DNA of 64,000 nt from CAYXEN01 sp964464035 (GTDB lineage: Bacteria; Krumholzibacteriota; Krumholzibacteriia; WVZY01), in the NCBI GenBank assembly GCA_964464035.1, contig CAYXEN010000003.1, forward strand, positions 1 through 64,000, read 5' to 3'. Under the pieces are notes generated by a model. The model worked only from the letters and a program-made list of their open reading frames with translations, was not told the DNA's origin and did not search any database. Of this stretch, positions 17,872 through 26,639 are shown one piece after another. Made by a program: the position numbers and the translations under genes. Positions within the stretch are counted from its first letter, which is position 1. Every line of letters starts with the position of its first letter.

Positions 17872-18515
17872 CCCTGCATTTGGTTCCGCGCATCGGATCC
17901 GTTTTCATAAGGATTCTCGGCGCCACGTGGCGCCTGCACTTCTACGACGAACCGCCGCTCGAGGAATTGAGAGGCCGATCGCCGGGGATCATCTATGCCT
18001 TCTGGCATGGAAGGTTCCTGCCTCTGAGCTACACCCATCGCAATCGGTCGATACACGTCCTCGCCAGCGAGCACAGGGACGGAGAACTGATGGGAAGGAT
18101 AATAAGCCGCCTTGGCTTCGGGCACGTCAGGGGATCGAGCACCCGCGGAGGGGCCAGGGCCATCATGAGGTTGAGCGAGAAAGTCAGGGAAGGCTACGAC
18201 CTGGGACTGACCGTCGACGGACCGAAGGGCCCCAAGTACGTGGTCAAGTCCGGCGCGGTGGAGATCGCGAAGCTCACGGGCGCGGCGATCGTGCCGATAA
18301 CCACGGCGTCGTCCTCCCACTTCACTTTTTCGTCATGGGACGAATTCCAGATTCCGAAGCCTTTCGCCCACGTGATAGTGTGCCACGGCGAACCGATACT
18401 CGTTCCTCGCAACGCCGGCATGGACGAGGTGGAGGAGAAGAGGCTCGTCCTGGAGAAGACTCTCAAGACTATCACCGAGACGAGCGACAAGCGGGCAAGG
18501 GAGAAGAGGTACTAG
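17862..18515 (+). CDS. DUF374 lysophospholipid acyltransferase-like protein
   Basis: A predicted membrane-associated acyltransferase of the LPLAT superfamily, 217 residues. The HX4D-like motif is modified to IYAFWHGRFLPL. GSSTRGGARAIMRL and TVDGPKGPKYVVKSGAVEIAKLTGAAIVPI are typical of DUF374. It lies between lpxB and lpxK, so a role in lipid A acylation, as a substitute for or in addition to LpxL, is plausible. Direct evidence for the substrate is lacking. There is no kdtA (waaA) beside it. Confidence 0.82.
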   Translation: MELTLHLVPRIGSVFIRILGATWRLHFYDEPPLEELRGRSPGIIYAFWHGRFLPLSYTHRNRSIHVLASEHRDGELMGRIISRLGFGHVRGSSTRGGARAIMRLSEKVREGYDLGLTVDGPKGPKYVVKSGAVEIAKLTGAAIVPITTASSSHFTFSSWDEFQIPKPFAHVIVCHGEPILVPRNAGMDEVEEKRLVLEKTLKTITETSDKRAREKRY

Positions 18516-18516
18516 C

Positions 18517-19668
18517 GTGAAGATAATCTCGAGAGGGAGACGATCCCCCGTGACCGACGGGAACGGAGGAGGTTTCCTTCATCCCTTCCTGGCGGCCGCG
18601 AGCGGGCTGTACGGCCTCGGCGTTCGCGCCGGGCGGGCGATGGGCAGGCGAAGAAGATTCTTGAAACACGATTCGACGATAGTGTCCATCGGCAACGTGG
18701 AAGTCGGTGGAACGGGCAAGTCTCCCCTCGCTCTCGCTCTCGCCGCGCGGCTGGAGGAGGCGGGGATGCGACCCGTCTACGTGAGCCGGGGGTACGGCGG
18801 CAGGGCCTCCGTTCTCGATGTAGTCACGGTGGTTCCGCCCGAGCCGGTGGAACGTCTCACTGTTTTGCCGGACCGGGCCAGGATATTGCGAAGAGACATT
18901 TCCGAGTTGTACCGGGAAACGGGCGACGAAGCGGGCATGGCGGCTGCGCGGTTTCCGGGCATCCCGCTCGTGCTGGGCCGAAAGAAGAGGCTGGCCGTCG
19001 AGACAGCCGAGAAGATGTTCTCACCGACCCATCTGATTCTAGACGACGCCTTCCAATCGTGGAGCGTGCCGAGAGAGTTCGACGTCGTTCTCGTGGATTC
19101 CGATCTCCTCCGCTCCTCCCCCGCGCTCCTGCCCGCCGGGCGTCTCCGCGAGCCCCTGAGCTCCCTGGCCCGGGCGGATTTCATCGGGATAAGCACCTTC
19201 GACGGAGGGGTTTCGTTGGAAGAAGCGGAGGCCTGGGTGGGAGACTTGTTGGGGAAGAACCGCCGCGTGTTCCTCCTTCGCCGCAGTATGCGGATCGTGC
19301 GACCCGACGGGAGTGAAGTGGGACATCCCCGGAGTGGAGCCGCCGTGGTCAGCGGGATCGCCCGACCGGAGAACCTCGAAAGGATGCTTCAGGCCCGGGG
19401 TGTGGAATTGAAGCTGAGCGTCCGATATCCGGATCATCATTTCTATACACCCTCGGATGCAGGCGAGATCAGGGGAATGATGGGTGGAGAAAGGGTGAAT
19501 GCGCTCGTTACGACGGAGAAGGATTGGGTGAAGCTCGCCGCCCTGGATCTCGGGGATGTCGAGATCCTCATCGCGAGACTCGAAGTGGATTGGGAAGGCG
19601 TGGATCTCGCGGCGGAAATGATGAAACCGCAGCGTCAAGCTGCGGTTTCATCTCTCGATTCCGATTAA
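18517..19668 (+). CDS. lpxK: Tetraacyldisaccharide 4'-kinase
   Basis: LpxK phosphorylates the 4' position of the lipid A disaccharide at the inner membrane. The GTG start at 18517 follows directly after the DUF374 gene; 383 residues. The P-loop sits in SIGNVEVGGTGKSPLALALA, followed by PVYVSRGYGG, VLGRKKRLAVE and HLILDDAFQSWSVPREFDVVLVD. Near the C-terminus are YPDHHFYTPSDAGEI and LVTTEKDWVKL. The end of the coding sequence is itself a perfect 14-bp hairpin (see 19620-19652). Confidence 0.93.
   Translation: MKIISRGRRSPVTDGNGGGFLHPFLAAASGLYGLGVRAGRAMGRRRRFLKHDSTIVSIGNVEVGGTGKSPLALALAARLEEAGMRPVYVSRGYGGRASVLDVVTVVPPEPVERLTVLPDRARILRRDISELYRETGDEAGMAAARFPGIPLVLGRKKRLAVETAEKMFSPTHLILDDAFQSWSVPREFDVVLVDSDLLRSSPALLPAGRLREPLSSLARADFIGISTFDGGVSLEEAEAWVGDLLGKNRRVFLLRRSMRIVRPDGSEVGHPRSGAAVVSGIARPENLERMLQARGVELKLSVRYPDHHFYTPSDAGEIRGMMGGERVNALVTTEKDWVKLAALDLGDVEILIARLEVDWEGVDLAAEMMKPQRQAAVSSLDSD
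19620..19652 (+). terminator. Perfect hairpin at the end of lpxK, putative terminator
   Basis: GATGAAACCGCAGC (19620-19633) and GCTGCGGTTTCATC (19639-19652) form a 14-bp perfect stem with a five-base loop, inside the last codons of lpxK. No U-tract follows, so Rho-independent termination is uncertain. The opposing lipoprotein gene ends at 19741, so it could also serve that strand. Confidence 0.5.
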
Positions 19669-19740
19669 CCGGCGGCAAGCCAGAGCCGGTGCAGTGGGGT
19701 CTCTATGCTCACGATCTCATGAGGAGTGTACAGGACACGT

Positions 19741-20361
19741 TTACTGCCCTTGGGGTCGGGATGCTATGATCAAGTCCCCGAAGTTCACCGAGAGCGAGGC
19801 CTTGAACAACGTCTCCCTGTCGGTTCCTATTTCATGCCCCCAGAACGTGATGTGGGCGATGCAGAGCACCTCTTGTCCCATCCTCGGCCCTAGGTAATTG
19901 ATCTCCTGCAGGTAGGGCTTGTTTTTCTCGTAGAAAGGCACGAGAAGGATTCCGCCGGTCGTGAACTCACCCGAAGGAAGGATGATACTCGTCGCCCCGT
20001 TGTAGGTGTCGGGCTTCTCGGTTCCCCCGTCGACCCTCTCCCATTCGATCATGTATCGCGTGACGATGTAATCACCGAACGGCGTGCCCGGCTCGGCCGT
20101 GTTGAACGGGTTGTAAGGTTTGTTATAGAAAGTAACGTTCACCCAGTCTTCATCGACGTAGTCGTCCCATGTCACCGGAGTTCCACTCCTGTCGTAGACG
20201 CTGTCGCCCTGTGAGATAACATCGCTGAAGTAAGGTTGGTTGTCATTGATCGAAGAAACGGTTATCACAGCGCGTTTCTCCTCGGGGTCGCTCTGGCAGC
20301 CTACGAGAAAGGCCACCAGACCTGCAAGAACAAGAAAGAATACACCGAGTTTCAATCGCAT
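19741..20361 (-). CDS. Uncharacterised lipoprotein
   Basis: A 206-residue protein of unknown function. The start is ATG at 20361, preceded on the minus strand by AGGAGGT; the frame could extend further upstream but without a better site. The N-terminus is a lipoprotein signal (LGVFFLVLAGLVAFLVGC) with the lipobox cysteine followed by QSD. The mature part is mostly beta-like (VITVSSINDNQPYFSDV) with many Tyr, Trp and Asp. It has no cysteine cluster or recognised catalytic motif, and it stands alone on the minus strand between lpxK and nadB. It resembles small FCB-group lipoproteins with an immunoglobulin-like fold, but I cannot name a family. Confidence 0.75.
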   Translation of the reverse strand: MRLKLGVFFLVLAGLVAFLVGCQSDPEEKRAVITVSSINDNQPYFSDVISQGDSVYDRSGTPVTWDDYVDEDWVNVTFYNKPYNPFNTAEPGTPFGDYIVTRYMIEWERVDGGTEKPDTYNGATSIILPSGEFTTGGILLVPFYEKNKPYLQEINYLGPRMGQEVLCIAHITFWGHEIGTDRETLFKASLSVNFGDLIIASRPQGQ

Positions 20362-20523
20362 TGTGTTTACCTCCTCATTGAGATCGATAGATGCGGAATT
20401 ATCCTCCCGCCTCTTACGCAATGACTATGCCAGAGAAGATCCGCCTGAGCGCCACGCAATCAATTGAGGGCAAAAGGATTATGAATCGCGCCGCAACGTA
20501 CCGGCATGAAGGGAACCGCACTC

Positions 20524-20553
20524 TTGCATTCTGCATTGCACGATTTTTATATT
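20524..20553 (+). promoter_or_regulatory. Predicted promoter for nadB
   Basis: TTGCAT (20524-20529) and TATATT (20548-20553) are spaced by 18 bases in the AT-rich gap before nadB. The 20362-20652 region otherwise has no gene that I can see. Confidence 0.4.
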
Positions 20554-20652
20554 TGTTGCATTCACAAGGGGTTTTGATTATCATGAATGCGCTTGCAAGC
20601 GGGCCGAAGGCGCTCGCAACCCGCAGACAGTCTTGTTTTTGGAATTCACCAT

Positions 20653-22251
20653 ATGGAAAAATCCGACTTTCTCGTCATAGGAACCGGCGTGGCCGGTCTC
20701 TCGCTCGCGCTCAAGGTCGCCCGCTTCGGCAGCGTCAACCTGATAACCAAGAAGGACCCGGCCGATTCGAACACGAGCCTCGCCCAGGGGGGAATAGCGT
20801 CGGTCATAGATTCCAACGACGACTTCGCTCTGCACGTCAAGGATACGCTCGAGGCTGGGGCGGGCCTCTGCAAGCGGGCGATCGTGGAGATGGTGGTGAG
20901 GGAGGGGCCGGCTCGCATAAAGGAGTTGATGGATCTAGGCGTCTCGTTTTCCCGGGCCGGGGATTCGCTTTCGCTGGGGCGCGAAGGAGGGCATTCCAGG
21001 AACCGCATAGTGCACTGCCAGGACTTGACCGGCAGGGAAGTGGAGAGGATCCTTCTCGAAAGAGTGACGGAGCATCCGCGTATCCGCCTTTTTCCGCATC
21101 ACATGGCGGTGAACCTCATCCTCAAGCGGCATCTCAAGGATCCGGCCGGCGCCTCGGAGAGGACGGTGTACGGCTGCTACGTTCTCGACGTCCGGAACGA
21201 TCGGATTATACCCTTCACCGCGGGCAAGGTCGTGCTGGCGACGGGAGGGGCGGGCAAAGTCTACATCTACACGTCCAATCCAGACATAGCAACGGGTGAC
21301 GGGATCGCCCTCGCCTACAGGGCCGGCGCGCGGGTGGCGAACCTCGAGTTCGTCCAGTTTCATCCCACGTGCCTCTTTCATCCCGAGGCCAAGTCGTTTC
21401 TCTTGAGCGAAGCGCTGCGCGGCGAAGGCGGGATACTGCGCCGCGAGGACGGCCATGCATTCATGCGTGATTATCACCCCATGAAGGACCTGGCGCCCCG
21501 CGACGTGGTGGCCAGGGCGATCGACAAGGAAATGAAACAGACGGGGACGAAATGCGTCTACCTGGACATGACCCACCTCGATTCGAATCACCTGAAAGAC
21601 CGGTTCCCCAATATCTTCAGGCGTTGCATGGAACTCGGCATAGACATGACGACCCAACCGATACCCGTCGTGCCGGCGACGCATTATTTCTGCGGGGGCG
21701 TCGACGTCGACGAAAACGGTTCCACGACCCTGGGCAACCTTTTCGCCCTCGGGGAAGTGAGCCACACGGGGCTGCACGGCGCCAACAGGCTCGCCAGCAA
21801 CTCGTTGCTGGAAGCGCTCGTCTTCGCGGAGCGGGCCGCCAAACTCATGGAAGGAACCGGAAGGGCTGCAGCCGAAAGCACCAGGGAACCCAAACCCTGG
21901 GAGGAATCGCACGCGGAAAAACTGATGGATTCGGTGATAATCGATCACGACTGGGACATGGCGAGGAGGGTGATGTGGGATTACGTTGGCATAGTGCGAA
22001 GCGATCTCCGACTCCATCTCGCCCTGGAGAGGATCGGCCTGTTGCGGGAAACGATCGAGAACCTCTACTGGAAATACCGTTTGACCCAGGACTTGATCGA
22101 GCTGAGGAACATCGTGCTGGTGGGCGAGCTCATCATCCGATGCGCACTGATGCGCAAGGAGAGCCGTGGGTTGCACGCCACGGAGACTTACCCGGAGAGA
22201 AACGACAAGATCTTCGGCAAGGACACGGTACTGGAGATCGGTGATGATTGA
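20653..22251 (+). CDS. nadB: L-aspartate oxidase
   Basis: NadB oxidises aspartate to iminoaspartate, the first step of de novo NAD synthesis, using FAD. ATG 20653 begins MEKSDFLVIGTGVAGLSLAL with the dinucleotide-binding GxGxxG; 532 residues. Other NadB features are NTSLAQGGIAS, GREGGHSRNRIVHCQDLTGREVE, VLATGGAGKVY, FVQFHPTC and GGVDVDENGSTTLGNLFALGEVSHTGLHGANRLASNSLLE (positions about 375-414). The C-terminal helical domain ends near EIGDD. nadA and nadC are not adjacent. Confidence 0.94.
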   Translation: MEKSDFLVIGTGVAGLSLALKVARFGSVNLITKKDPADSNTSLAQGGIASVIDSNDDFALHVKDTLEAGAGLCKRAIVEMVVREGPARIKELMDLGVSFSRAGDSLSLGREGGHSRNRIVHCQDLTGREVERILLERVTEHPRIRLFPHHMAVNLILKRHLKDPAGASERTVYGCYVLDVRNDRIIPFTAGKVVLATGGAGKVYIYTSNPDIATGDGIALAYRAGARVANLEFVQFHPTCLFHPEAKSFLLSEALRGEGGILRREDGHAFMRDYHPMKDLAPRDVVARAIDKEMKQTGTKCVYLDMTHLDSNHLKDRFPNIFRRCMELGIDMTTQPIPVVPATHYFCGGVDVDENGSTTLGNLFALGEVSHTGLHGANRLASNSLLEALVFAERAAKLMEGTGRAAAESTREPKPWEESHAEKLMDSVIIDHDWDMARRVMWDYVGIVRSDLRLHLALERIGLLRETIENLYWKYRLTQDLIELRNIVLVGELIIRCALMRKESRGLHATETYPERNDKIFGKDTVLEIGDD

Positions 22252-22262
22252 GGAGGTGCAGG

Positions 22263-23018
22263 ATGGAGTGGTATGAGGCCGCTTTCGATCGTTTCTATCC
22301 CGTCGTCTACGGCCACCGGGACGAGGAGGAAGCCGAGAGGGTCGTAGATTCGTTCGAAGGGAAGGCGGCGCTCGAGGAACCGATCCTGGACCTTGCCTGC
22401 GGCGGCGGAAGGTACATGAGCGCATATGCGAAGAGGGGGAAGACGATCTTCGGCCTCGACCTCTCGCATTATCTCCTGGCGTGCTGCGCGGACAGGTTCG
22501 GATTCGCGGATTCCATCGTCCAGGGAGACATGAGGAGGCTGCCCTTTCGAAGTTCGAGCGTGGGATCGGTGATAAACATGTTCACGAGTTTCGGGTACTT
22601 CTCCCACGACACGGACAACCTGATGGTTCTCACGGAAGTGCACAGGGTATTGATCCCGGGCGGGAGGCTTCTTTTCGATTATCTGAACGTCGGGCGGATC
22701 GCCGGAAGGCTCGTCGAGAACACTGTGAGGCGATCGGGCGATTTCGTGCTCGTGGAGAAGAGACGTTTGGACGACAAGCTCCACTATCTCAAGAAGGATA
22801 TCGAGATAAGGAACGTGCGCGAGGGAACCGTGAAGAAACTGGAAGAGCGGCTTCGCCTCTACTCGGTGGACGAGCTCGTCTCCATGTTCGAGACCATGGG
22901 GTTCGCCCTGCTGGAACGTTTCGGCGACTACGACGGGAACCCGTTCGTCGAGGGCGTCTCGGACAGGGTCATCCTGCTGGCGGAGAAGAGATCCAGGCTC
23001 GGCTCAGAGAAAGAGTGA
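22263..23018 (+). CDS. Class I SAM-dependent methyltransferase
   Basis: A 251-residue methyltransferase of unknown substrate. ATG 22263 follows GAGGAGGT, 11 bases after the nadB stop. Motif I is PILDLACGGGRYM (about residues 42-54), followed by the acidic FGLDLS and post-motif GSVINMFTSFGYFSH, which is typical of the Methyltransf_11/25 group. The C-terminal part has VEKRRLDDKLHYLKKDIEIR. It directly precedes the bacillithiol genes (bshC starts 4 bases later) and is likely co-transcribed. YllA/BshC neighbours in other genomes include methyltransferases, but a role in bacillithiol is inference. Confidence 0.82.
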   Translation: MEWYEAAFDRFYPVVYGHRDEEEAERVVDSFEGKAALEEPILDLACGGGRYMSAYAKRGKTIFGLDLSHYLLACCADRFGFADSIVQGDMRRLPFRSSSVGSVINMFTSFGYFSHDTDNLMVLTEVHRVLIPGGRLLFDYLNVGRIAGRLVENTVRRSGDFVLVEKRRLDDKLHYLKKDIEIRNVREGTVKKLEERLRLYSVDELVSMFETMGFALLERFGDYDGNPFVEGVSDRVILLAEKRSRLGSEKE

Positions 23019-23022
23019 ATGC

Positions 23023-24666
23023 ATGATAACGATCCTCGACAGGTTGCCCCAACGAGATATGCCGGGGACGAGCAGGCTGTTTGGAGACTTCGTCGAAGAT
23101 CCCGGCGCGGGATTGCCTCCCTTTCTCCCCGGTGTCGCGAAGGACGAGGGGCGATGGGAGCGTTCGATAGCGGGAGCGAGGGAAGCGATCGGGAAGATCC
23201 CGGCCGGAAAGCGGCGGAAGTTCATCGCTCATCTGGTCGAATTCAACAAACGCCAAGGCGCGAACGACGAACTGCTCGCAAAGATACGCAAAGCCGAACA
23301 CGGGGATGCATTCTTCATCCTTACAGGCCAGCAGCCCGGTCTTCTCGGCGGCGGTTTGATGGTCGGCTACAAGATCCTCACCGCGGTATGCCTCGCGCGC
23401 TATCTCGAGCGACGCTTCCCGATCGAATGCATTCCCCTCTATTGGGTCGGCGCCGACGACGACGACTTCCAGGAGATACGGAGCCTTTTCCTGTTTTCGG
23501 CCGGCTGGACGCCGCTCAGGATAGAGCTCCCCGCCGAGGCGCACGAAAGCCTGCGGCCCGTCGGTGAGATCGCTTGCGAATGGGTGCTCAAGGTTTGGTC
23601 TGCAGTCTCCCCGATGGCGACATCCTTTCCCTGCTACGAGTACGTAGACGCTTGCATAAGAAGTGCGGCTCGTTCATCGCGTGATCACGGCGAGATGACC
23701 GCCCGTCTCATGGTGTCCCTCTTCGGGGGCGACCTGGCGGTGGTCGACGCTAGGAGTGTCGAGCTTAAGGAACACGCTCGTGAAGTCATCAGCGCGTTCA
23801 TAGACGAGGAGGACGCTGTTTGCGATCTGGTCGCCGATGCGGGCTCCAGGTTGGCCGAACGCGGCTACCACGCCCAGATAACTCCGGGCGGGGATTGCGG
23901 GGTGTTCCTCCTGGAAAACGGCCGCAGGTCGAGAGTGCCTCGCGCCGATGCAGGCGTTCTGAAAGAGCGGGCCCGGGAAGGAATGGAGAGGCTTTATCCC
24001 GGCGTGATACTCCGCAACCTCGTCCAGGACCAGGCGTTCGTTCCACTCGCCGTCGTATTGGGCCCCGCGGAGATCGCCTACAGGGCGCAGCTGGGTTGCA
24101 TCTATCCCAAGTTCGGAGTCGGATTTCCCTCTCCCTTTCCGCGGATGAGCGCGACGTTCGTGCCGCCGCCGCTCGCCGAAGTCCTGGACGAAGCACGGAT
24201 CGAAGGGCGCGATCTGGTGAAGGATCCAAGGATCGTCGCCGCCCGGCTGCTGGAAAGCATGGGCGACGACGTCATTACCCGGGAAAGCGAAGCTTTTCTC
24301 GCCGGAATCACGAGGGAGACGGATCGTTTCCTGGCGGCCGTAAAGGGCAGGCTCCCGGGTGGGGGAGACGGCAGGGTGGAGAAGAGGGTCCGGGATGCTC
24401 TGGGGCGCTTCCACCAGGCGGTGAAGGCACTTAAGGACGATGAGAGAAAAGCGATCGCCAAGAACAAGCCCTGGCTGGGTGAACTGGAGACGGTTTTCCA
24501 TCCCGCGGGAGGGCCGCAGGAGAGAGCACTCTCTCTCCTCGTTCCTTTCCTGCTCTCCGGCGAGGACGCGTTAGAGGAACTTTGCAGGATGGGCATGGAG
24601 TTCGTCGGCGATCTGATGGACGGGCAAGCGAAGCATCTTGTATACTCCATGAAGCGCGGGAGGTAG
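23023..24666 (+). CDS. bshC: Bacillithiol biosynthesis cysteine-adding enzyme BshC
   Basis: BshC adds cysteine to GlcN-malate in the last step of bacillithiol synthesis. The 547 residues contain the family's characteristic ILTGQQPGLLGGGLMVGYKILTA (about 95-117) and YWVGADDDDFQEI (about 144-156), the counterpart of the WIAGEDHDFDEI-type segment. A C-terminal coiled-coil region follows (DALGRFHQAVKALKDDERKA). Length fits the 530-550 residue family. The gene heads a bshC-bshB-bshA run with gaps of a few bases. Confidence 0.9.
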   Translation: MITILDRLPQRDMPGTSRLFGDFVEDPGAGLPPFLPGVAKDEGRWERSIAGAREAIGKIPAGKRRKFIAHLVEFNKRQGANDELLAKIRKAEHGDAFFILTGQQPGLLGGGLMVGYKILTAVCLARYLERRFPIECIPLYWVGADDDDFQEIRSLFLFSAGWTPLRIELPAEAHESLRPVGEIACEWVLKVWSAVSPMATSFPCYEYVDACIRSAARSSRDHGEMTARLMVSLFGGDLAVVDARSVELKEHAREVISAFIDEEDAVCDLVADAGSRLAERGYHAQITPGGDCGVFLLENGRRSRVPRADAGVLKERAREGMERLYPGVILRNLVQDQAFVPLAVVLGPAEIAYRAQLGCIYPKFGVGFPSPFPRMSATFVPPPLAEVLDEARIEGRDLVKDPRIVAARLLESMGDDVITRESEAFLAGITRETDRFLAAVKGRLPGGGDGRVEKRVRDALGRFHQAVKALKDDERKAIAKNKPWLGELETVFHPAGGPQERALSLLVPFLLSGEDALEELCRMGMEFVGDLMDGQAKHLVYSMKRGR

Positions 24667-24672
24667 GAGACC

Positions 24673-25389
24673 GTGAAAACAGTGTTCTTCGGCATACATC
24701 CTGATGATATAGAGCTCGGTTGCGGCGGCACCGTTGCCTTGGCCGCCCGGGAGAGGCACGAGGTCGTGCTGGTGGATCTCTCCGACGGGGGATCTTCCTC
24801 CAACGGCACCGTCGCCGAACGTGCCGAGGAGGCGCACAAGGCCGCGGAAATACTCGGGGCGGCCGAGAGGTTGAATCTCGGCTTTCCGGACGCGAGGATC
24901 ATGAGCGAGGACGACAAGCAGACGGCCGATCTCGTAGCATGCATACGCGGACTCAAGCCCGACATCGCTTTCATCCCCGAGAAAGACGATCCGCATCCCG
25001 ATCACAACGCCGGGGGCAAGTTGATCGAGAGAGCATTGTATCTCGCCGGCGTGCAGGGCTACTTGAAAAACGTCGAGGCATGGAAGGTTCCCGCGATTTT
25101 CGTCTACATGTGCCGCCTCGAGTTCACGCCCCATTTCATCGTCGATGTTTCCAGCACCCACGAGCTCAAGATGGAAGCGGTCTTGGCCCATCGCTCGCAG
25201 TTCGTGCTGGAAGGGGACAGGAGTCCCACGCGGCTGAATCAATCCGGGTTTCTCGGCATGCTGAGCGCCAGGGCGCGGGTCTACGGAGGCAAGATCGGTG
25301 TGGAATTCGGGGAACCGTTCAAGCTCTTTCACCCTTTGGCGGTACGGGAGATAGCCGTTCTTGCGCAGCCCGGTGAACGCGGAGGGTGA
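24673..25389 (+). CDS. bshB: Bacillithiol biosynthesis deacetylase BshB
   Basis: BshB removes the acetyl group from GlcNAc-malate. GTG 24673 follows GGTAGGAG; 238 residues of the PIG-L/LmbE family. Zinc-site motifs are HPDDIELGCGG (about 9-19) and the HPDHNAGGKLIERAL histidines (about 115). The segment VDLSDGGSSSNGTVAERAEEA is the family TxGExxTxGxxxxR-like stretch. It overlaps the open frame preceding bshA, but the bshA ATG lies 16 bases beyond its stop. Confidence 0.9.
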   Translation: MKTVFFGIHPDDIELGCGGTVALAARERHEVVLVDLSDGGSSSNGTVAERAEEAHKAAEILGAAERLNLGFPDARIMSEDDKQTADLVACIRGLKPDIAFIPEKDDPHPDHNAGGKLIERALYLAGVQGYLKNVEAWKVPAIFVYMCRLEFTPHFIVDVSSTHELKMEAVLAHRSQFVLEGDRSPTRLNQSGFLGMLSARARVYGGKIGVEFGEPFKLFHPLAVREIAVLAQPGERGG

Positions 25390-25405
25390 AGAGGAAGGCG
25401 CCGGC

Positions 25406-26542
25406 ATGAAACAGATGAACATCGGGATCGTGTGTTACCCCACGACGGGCGGAAGCGGAGTCGTGGCCGCAGAGCTGGGGAAAGGACTGGCCGCAAGGGG
25501 GTGCAAGGTTCATTTCGTCACTCACGGCTTGCCGGCCAGGTTGAGTCATTTCGACGAAAACATCTTCTTCCACAAGGTCGATCCCGGCGAATATCCTCTC
25601 TTCGGACAGTTCAATCCCTATTCGTTGAGCATCGCGGTCAAGATAAGGGAAGTGGTCGACCAGTTCGATCTGGATCTCGTTCACGTGCATTACGCGATCC
25701 CTTATGCCACCTGCGCCTTTCTCGCCCGCGAGATGGTGAAGCCCAAGCAGGTCCGCACGATAACCACCCTCCACGGGACCGATATAACGCTAGTGGGCAT
25801 GATGCCTTCCTATTACGAGATAGCGCGTTTCAGCGTGTCGGTCAGCGACGCCATAACGAGTGTATCCGAGTTTCTGAAGGAGGAGACGATAAAGGCCTTC
25901 AGGATAGAGAAGCCGATACGAGTCATTCCCAATTTCGTGGATTGCAACGAATTCAGGCCGGCTCCCAACAGCTCCATAAGGAAGAAGCTGGCGCCGGGCG
26001 GAGAAAGGCTGGTCGTTCACGCTTCTAATTTTCGCAAAGTCAAGAACATACCGACGGTGATAGAAGTGTTTCATGAAGTGAAGAAAGCCCTGCCTGCGCG
26101 TCTGGTCCTCATAGGTGACGGGCCCGAGAAGGAGACGGCCGAGAGGACGTGCTCACGGCTGGGGATCAAGGATGACGTCACTTTCATGGGGGAGCAGGAG
26201 TTCATCGCCGACATCCTTCCCGTGGCCGATGCGTTCCTGCTTCCCAGCGACCACGAAAGTTTCGGGTTGAGCGCTCTCGAAGCGATGAGCTGCGGGGTGC
26301 CGGTCGTAGGCTCCAACGTCGGCGGATTGCACGAAGTGATCGATCATGGAGAAACGGGATTCCTCTGCGACCCCCACGACGTCGAGTGCATGGCCGATTG
26401 CCTGATCTCCATGTTCCGAAACGAGGACCGGAGACGGGACATGGGACTCAAGGGAAGAGAACGCGCCCGCCGTAATTTCGGCAAGGACAAGATAATAGAG
26501 CAATACATGGACCTGTACCGCGACGTGCTCGGGATGGGCTGA
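25406..26542 (+). CDS. bshA: N-acetyl-alpha-D-glucosaminyl L-malate synthase BshA
   Basis: BshA (GT4 family) transfers GlcNAc from UDP-GlcNAc to L-malate, the first step of bacillithiol synthesis. ATG 25406 gives 378 residues beginning MKQMNIGIVCYPTTGGSGVV, almost the textbook BshA start with GGSGVVAxELG. Further motifs are VHVHYAIPYATCAFLAREM, TTLHGTDITLVG, RVIPNFVDCNEF, and the GT4 donor-site HESFGLSALEAMSCGVPVVGSNVGG (positions about 283-307). With bshC and bshB upstream, the full bacillithiol pathway is encoded in one place. Confidence 0.94.
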   Translation: MKQMNIGIVCYPTTGGSGVVAAELGKGLAARGCKVHFVTHGLPARLSHFDENIFFHKVDPGEYPLFGQFNPYSLSIAVKIREVVDQFDLDLVHVHYAIPYATCAFLAREMVKPKQVRTITTLHGTDITLVGMMPSYYEIARFSVSVSDAITSVSEFLKEETIKAFRIEKPIRVIPNFVDCNEFRPAPNSSIRKKLAPGGERLVVHASNFRKVKNIPTVIEVFHEVKKALPARLVLIGDGPEKETAERTCSRLGIKDDVTFMGEQEFIADILPVADAFLLPSDHESFGLSALEAMSCGVPVVGSNVGGLHEVIDHGETGFLCDPHDVECMADCLISMFRNEDRRRDMGLKGRERARRNFGKDKIIEQYMDLYRDVLGMG

Positions 26543-26610
26543 GACGAAGACGCCAGGAGTAATCCCCGCTTCTTGAAGTCGTTCCCGTCGCTTGGTTCGT
26601 TTTTCCCACG

Positions 26611-26639
26611 CTCCGGCTGCCGCCAAGCCTAGCCCGGAG
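26611..26639. repeat. Bulged inverted repeat between bshA and the HIT gene
   Basis: CTCCGGCT (26611-26618) pairs with AGCCCGGAG (26631-26639) with one bulged base. It straddles the HIT stop codon between convergent genes. It may act as a transcription end for either strand, but no T-tract follows on either side. Confidence 0.3.

Noticed and set aside
20935..22425. 496-codon minus-strand frame opposite nadB
   Set aside because: It is a shadow of NadB codon usage, with no ribosome site at its start and no family resemblance.
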